Shown: positions 47,704 to 49,306 of the stretch, in pieces
Numbering within the stretch: the first letter of the stretch is position 1
Layout of the letters: every line of letters begins with the position of its first letter
Assembly: GCA_905221605.1 (NCBI GenBank)
Contig: CAJNDS010000063.1
Span: 192,501 to 241,806 of the forward strand
Length of the DNA stretch: 49,306 nt
Origin: Symbiodinium natans
Lineage: Eukaryota > Sar > Dinophyceae > Suessiales > Symbiodiniaceae
Direction: 5' to 3'
Translations under genes and position numbers: made by a program
The notes under the pieces: model-generated
The model's database searches: none
What the model saw: only the letters and a program-made list of their open reading frames with translations
What the model was told of the DNA's origin: nothing

Positions 47704-47779
47704 GAAGCTGACCGCAGAGTCCAAGAAGACCTCGAAGAAGCAGAAGGGGCCCATGCTGGCCCGCATCAAAGAGCTCGAG
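47704..47779 (+). CDS. Coiled-coil exon region, second gene
   Basis: Either one exon in the frame with KQKGPMLARIKELE, or two short phase-0 exons, EADRRVQEDLEE (47704-47739) and GPMLARIKELE (47747-47779), each with a GC donor. CCCTAAA lies directly before, TTTAGGG 30 nt after. Confidence 0.55.
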
Positions 47780-47810
47780 GCTGCCCCAGAGCTCCCTGGC
47801 CCTCCTTTGG

Positions 47811-47908
47811 GGGTTTAGGGTTTAGGGTTTAGGGTTTAGGGTTTAGGGTTTAGGGTTTAGGGTTTAGGGTTTAGGGTTTAGGGTTTAGGGTTTAGGGTTT
47901 AGGGTTTA
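47811..47908 (+). repeat. Telomeric TTTAGGG tract
   Basis: About 13 perfect units on the donor side. Confidence 0.9.
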
Positions 47909-48540
47909 GGGGGGCTTAGGGAGCTTTAGGGGTGTAGGGTCGAGGGTTGTTGGACCTTTGAGGCTTAAGGGTCTAGGAATCAGGCTTTAGTGAGTTGGGG
48001 AAGGGGGGGGAGGGGGGGGGTGTTAGGGTTTGGGGTTTATTGTATATATCTAAGCCCTAAACCCTAAACCCTAAACCCTAAACCCTAAACCCTAAACCCT
48101 AAACCCTAAACCCTAAACCTAAACCCTAAACCATGTACTGTTTAGGGCTTACTGTAGGGTTTGGAGGTTTGGAGTCTAGGAGGGGTGGGCTTGGGGGGTT
48201 CAGGGCTTTCGGGTTGAGGGCTCAAGGAGCTACTGTTCACAAAGCGCCTTGTTTAGGGGTTAGGGTTAGTGGTTGGGGGTTTGGGGTATGTTTAAGACGT
48301 GTGAGGTTGTTGGGGAGGCGTTTGGATTTAGGGCTTGAGTTCAATTAGGGTTGCTTAGGGATTTATATGTGGGGAGGTTCACAGAAGTTCGGGCTTAAGG
48401 TGCAGAGTTCAGGGTTCTACCTACTCAGAGGATTATAGGTGGTGATAGTCAGGGTCATATGTCATATACCATAGTTCGGGGCTATCAAGCCACATACCCT
48501 AAACCCTGAACCCTAAAGCCTAAACCCTAAACCCTAAACC

Positions 48541-48572
<32 letters not shown>

Positions 48573-48694
48573 ACCCTAAACCCTAAACCCTAAACCCTAA
48601 ACCCTAAACCCTAACCGTAAACCCTAAACCCTAAGCCCTACCGATGTCTTTGGTGTTGAAGCCCAGGTACGTCACTGCCAAGCGCTTCGTACAG
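47909..48694. repeat. Intron-like stretch, closes with CCCTAAA
   Basis: CCCTAAA at 48053-48130, unique sequence to 48490, then CCCTAAA with CCCTCAA block at 48500-48640. Confidence 0.65.
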
Positions 48695-48748
48695 GACCCT
48701 GCCGCAGAGCGCGAGCGGCAGCGGCAGGAGCTGTTGGCCGATCTTGAG
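48695..48748 (+). CDS. Coiled-coil exon, second gene
   Basis: DPAAERERQRQELLADLE, 54 nt, phase 0, acceptor GTACAG|G and GAG|GC donor. The same frame is open 17 codons upstream. TTTAGGG follows directly. Confidence 0.7.
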
Positions 48749-49306
48749 GCAGGGTTTAGGGTTTTAGGACTTGGGCGTAGCCTTAAAAGATCAAGGGGGA
48801 GTGGTAGAGTCCTTCCTTATTCTCTCTTTTTTAGTGGTTAAGGGATGTGGGTTCAAGGCGGGGCCCCCTTACTACAGTAAATATACTTAGGGGACTTATA
48901 ACCCAAGTTAGGATCCTTATAACCCAAGTTAGGGTTCTTATAACTCTACTTATAACTAGGGGGCCCGTCCTTGTTTGGGCTATGTTGAATCATCCTCCGA
49001 CTGAAGTGGCGTCTAGCATCGTGACTTTTCAGGGGCGATCAAGGTAGGAGCCTGAGGGGTTGAGAATATAGGGTTTAGGGGGTATGCATAAGGGGATTTC
49101 CAAAAACAGGGGTATCTACCCCAGAATACTGGATAATCCTTCTAAAGGAGCCCCCAAAAAGGGTACCCGGTTTGTCGGGCATACCGGTCAATTGTGACCA
49201 CCTCACGTGGGTCACTTGTGCCCGCGTCCTCACGGGTCACTTGTGCCCGCGCATGTGCTTCAAATCGCAGCAGGGCCACACTTTGGGCCACTTGCCTTAA
49301 AAAAAA
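48749..49306. other. Right end of the window, intron-like
   Basis: A short TTTAGGG, the family E element, unique sequence, and a duplicated 18-mer GGGTCACTTGTGCCCGCG at 49209-49226 and 49234-49251. The window ends in an A run. No exon supported. Confidence 0.5.
48857..48971. mobile_element. MITE-like foldback, family E, copy 2
   Basis: GGCGGGGCCCCCTTACTAC at the left and CTAGGGGGCCCGTCC at the right. It is inverted relative to the 6.8 kb copy. Confidence 0.65.

Noticed and set aside
1-49306. A true chromosome end (telomere)
   Set aside because: Repeats occur in both orientations, in short blocks, throughout the window and around exons; no terminal uninterrupted array is present.
1-49306. 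CRISPR array
   Set aside because: The heptad repeats lack constant-length unique spacers, and the window is eukaryotic in style.

Overview
The window looks like nuclear DNA of a dinoflagellate. It has no bacterial-type operons. It is packed with plant/dinoflagellate-type telomere heptads (TTTAGGG/CCCTAAA), many small foldback (MITE-like) elements, very short GC-rich exons whose best splice borders are GC-AG or GT-AG with AG|G acceptors, and a Ty1/copia element. Species cannot be told from the sequence.

The main content is a plus-strand set of about 50 candidate microexons, mostly 30-100 nt, from about position 70 to 36,100. Most encode Glu/Ala/Leu/Lys/Gln-rich coiled-coil segments. With the proposed borders, most are whole numbers of codons in phase 0. 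The flanking repeats are arranged regularly: exons are usually preceded by CCCTAAA tracts and followed by TTTAGGG tracts. Each such intron therefore starts with TTTAGGG, ends with CCCTAAA, and could fold on itself. Around 2.4-3.1 kb four candidate exons are not coiled coil. From 3.5 to 29.5 kb the exons are coiled coil. At 30.6 kb there is an Ala/Pro-rich hinge, then acidic or amphipathic exons, and a Pro/Ser/Arg-rich last exon ending at a TGA at 36,097-36,099. Whether this is one gene or several cannot be decided without transcripts.

Two short foldback elements sit exactly where an intron is needed. At 26,576-26,687 a 112-nt element splits a separate Gly/Ala-rich gene, and its removal (GC-AG) restores the frame. 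At 35,850-35,954 a 105-nt GT-AG piece of a near-perfect inverted repeat interrupts the last exons of the coiled-coil gene and carries an in-frame stop. Both behave as introner elements. At least ten foldback families recur elsewhere in introns, several of them split by telomeric tracts.

From 37,614 to 46,759 lies an intact minus-strand Ty1/copia retrotransposon. It has identical 295-bp LTRs, a 5-bp target duplication (ACCCT) taken from a CCCTAAA tract, and one open reading frame of about 2,831 codons. Its order is Gag with CCCH and CCHC zinc fingers, protease, a cytosine-methyltransferase-like domain with the motif GGPPG instead of GGPPC, integrase, reverse transcriptase, RNase H, two membrane segments and a SAP-like tail. 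Candidate coiled-coil exons continue on both sides of it (37,274-37,336 and 47,085-48,748), so it probably sits in an intron of a second coiled-coil gene that runs off the right end.
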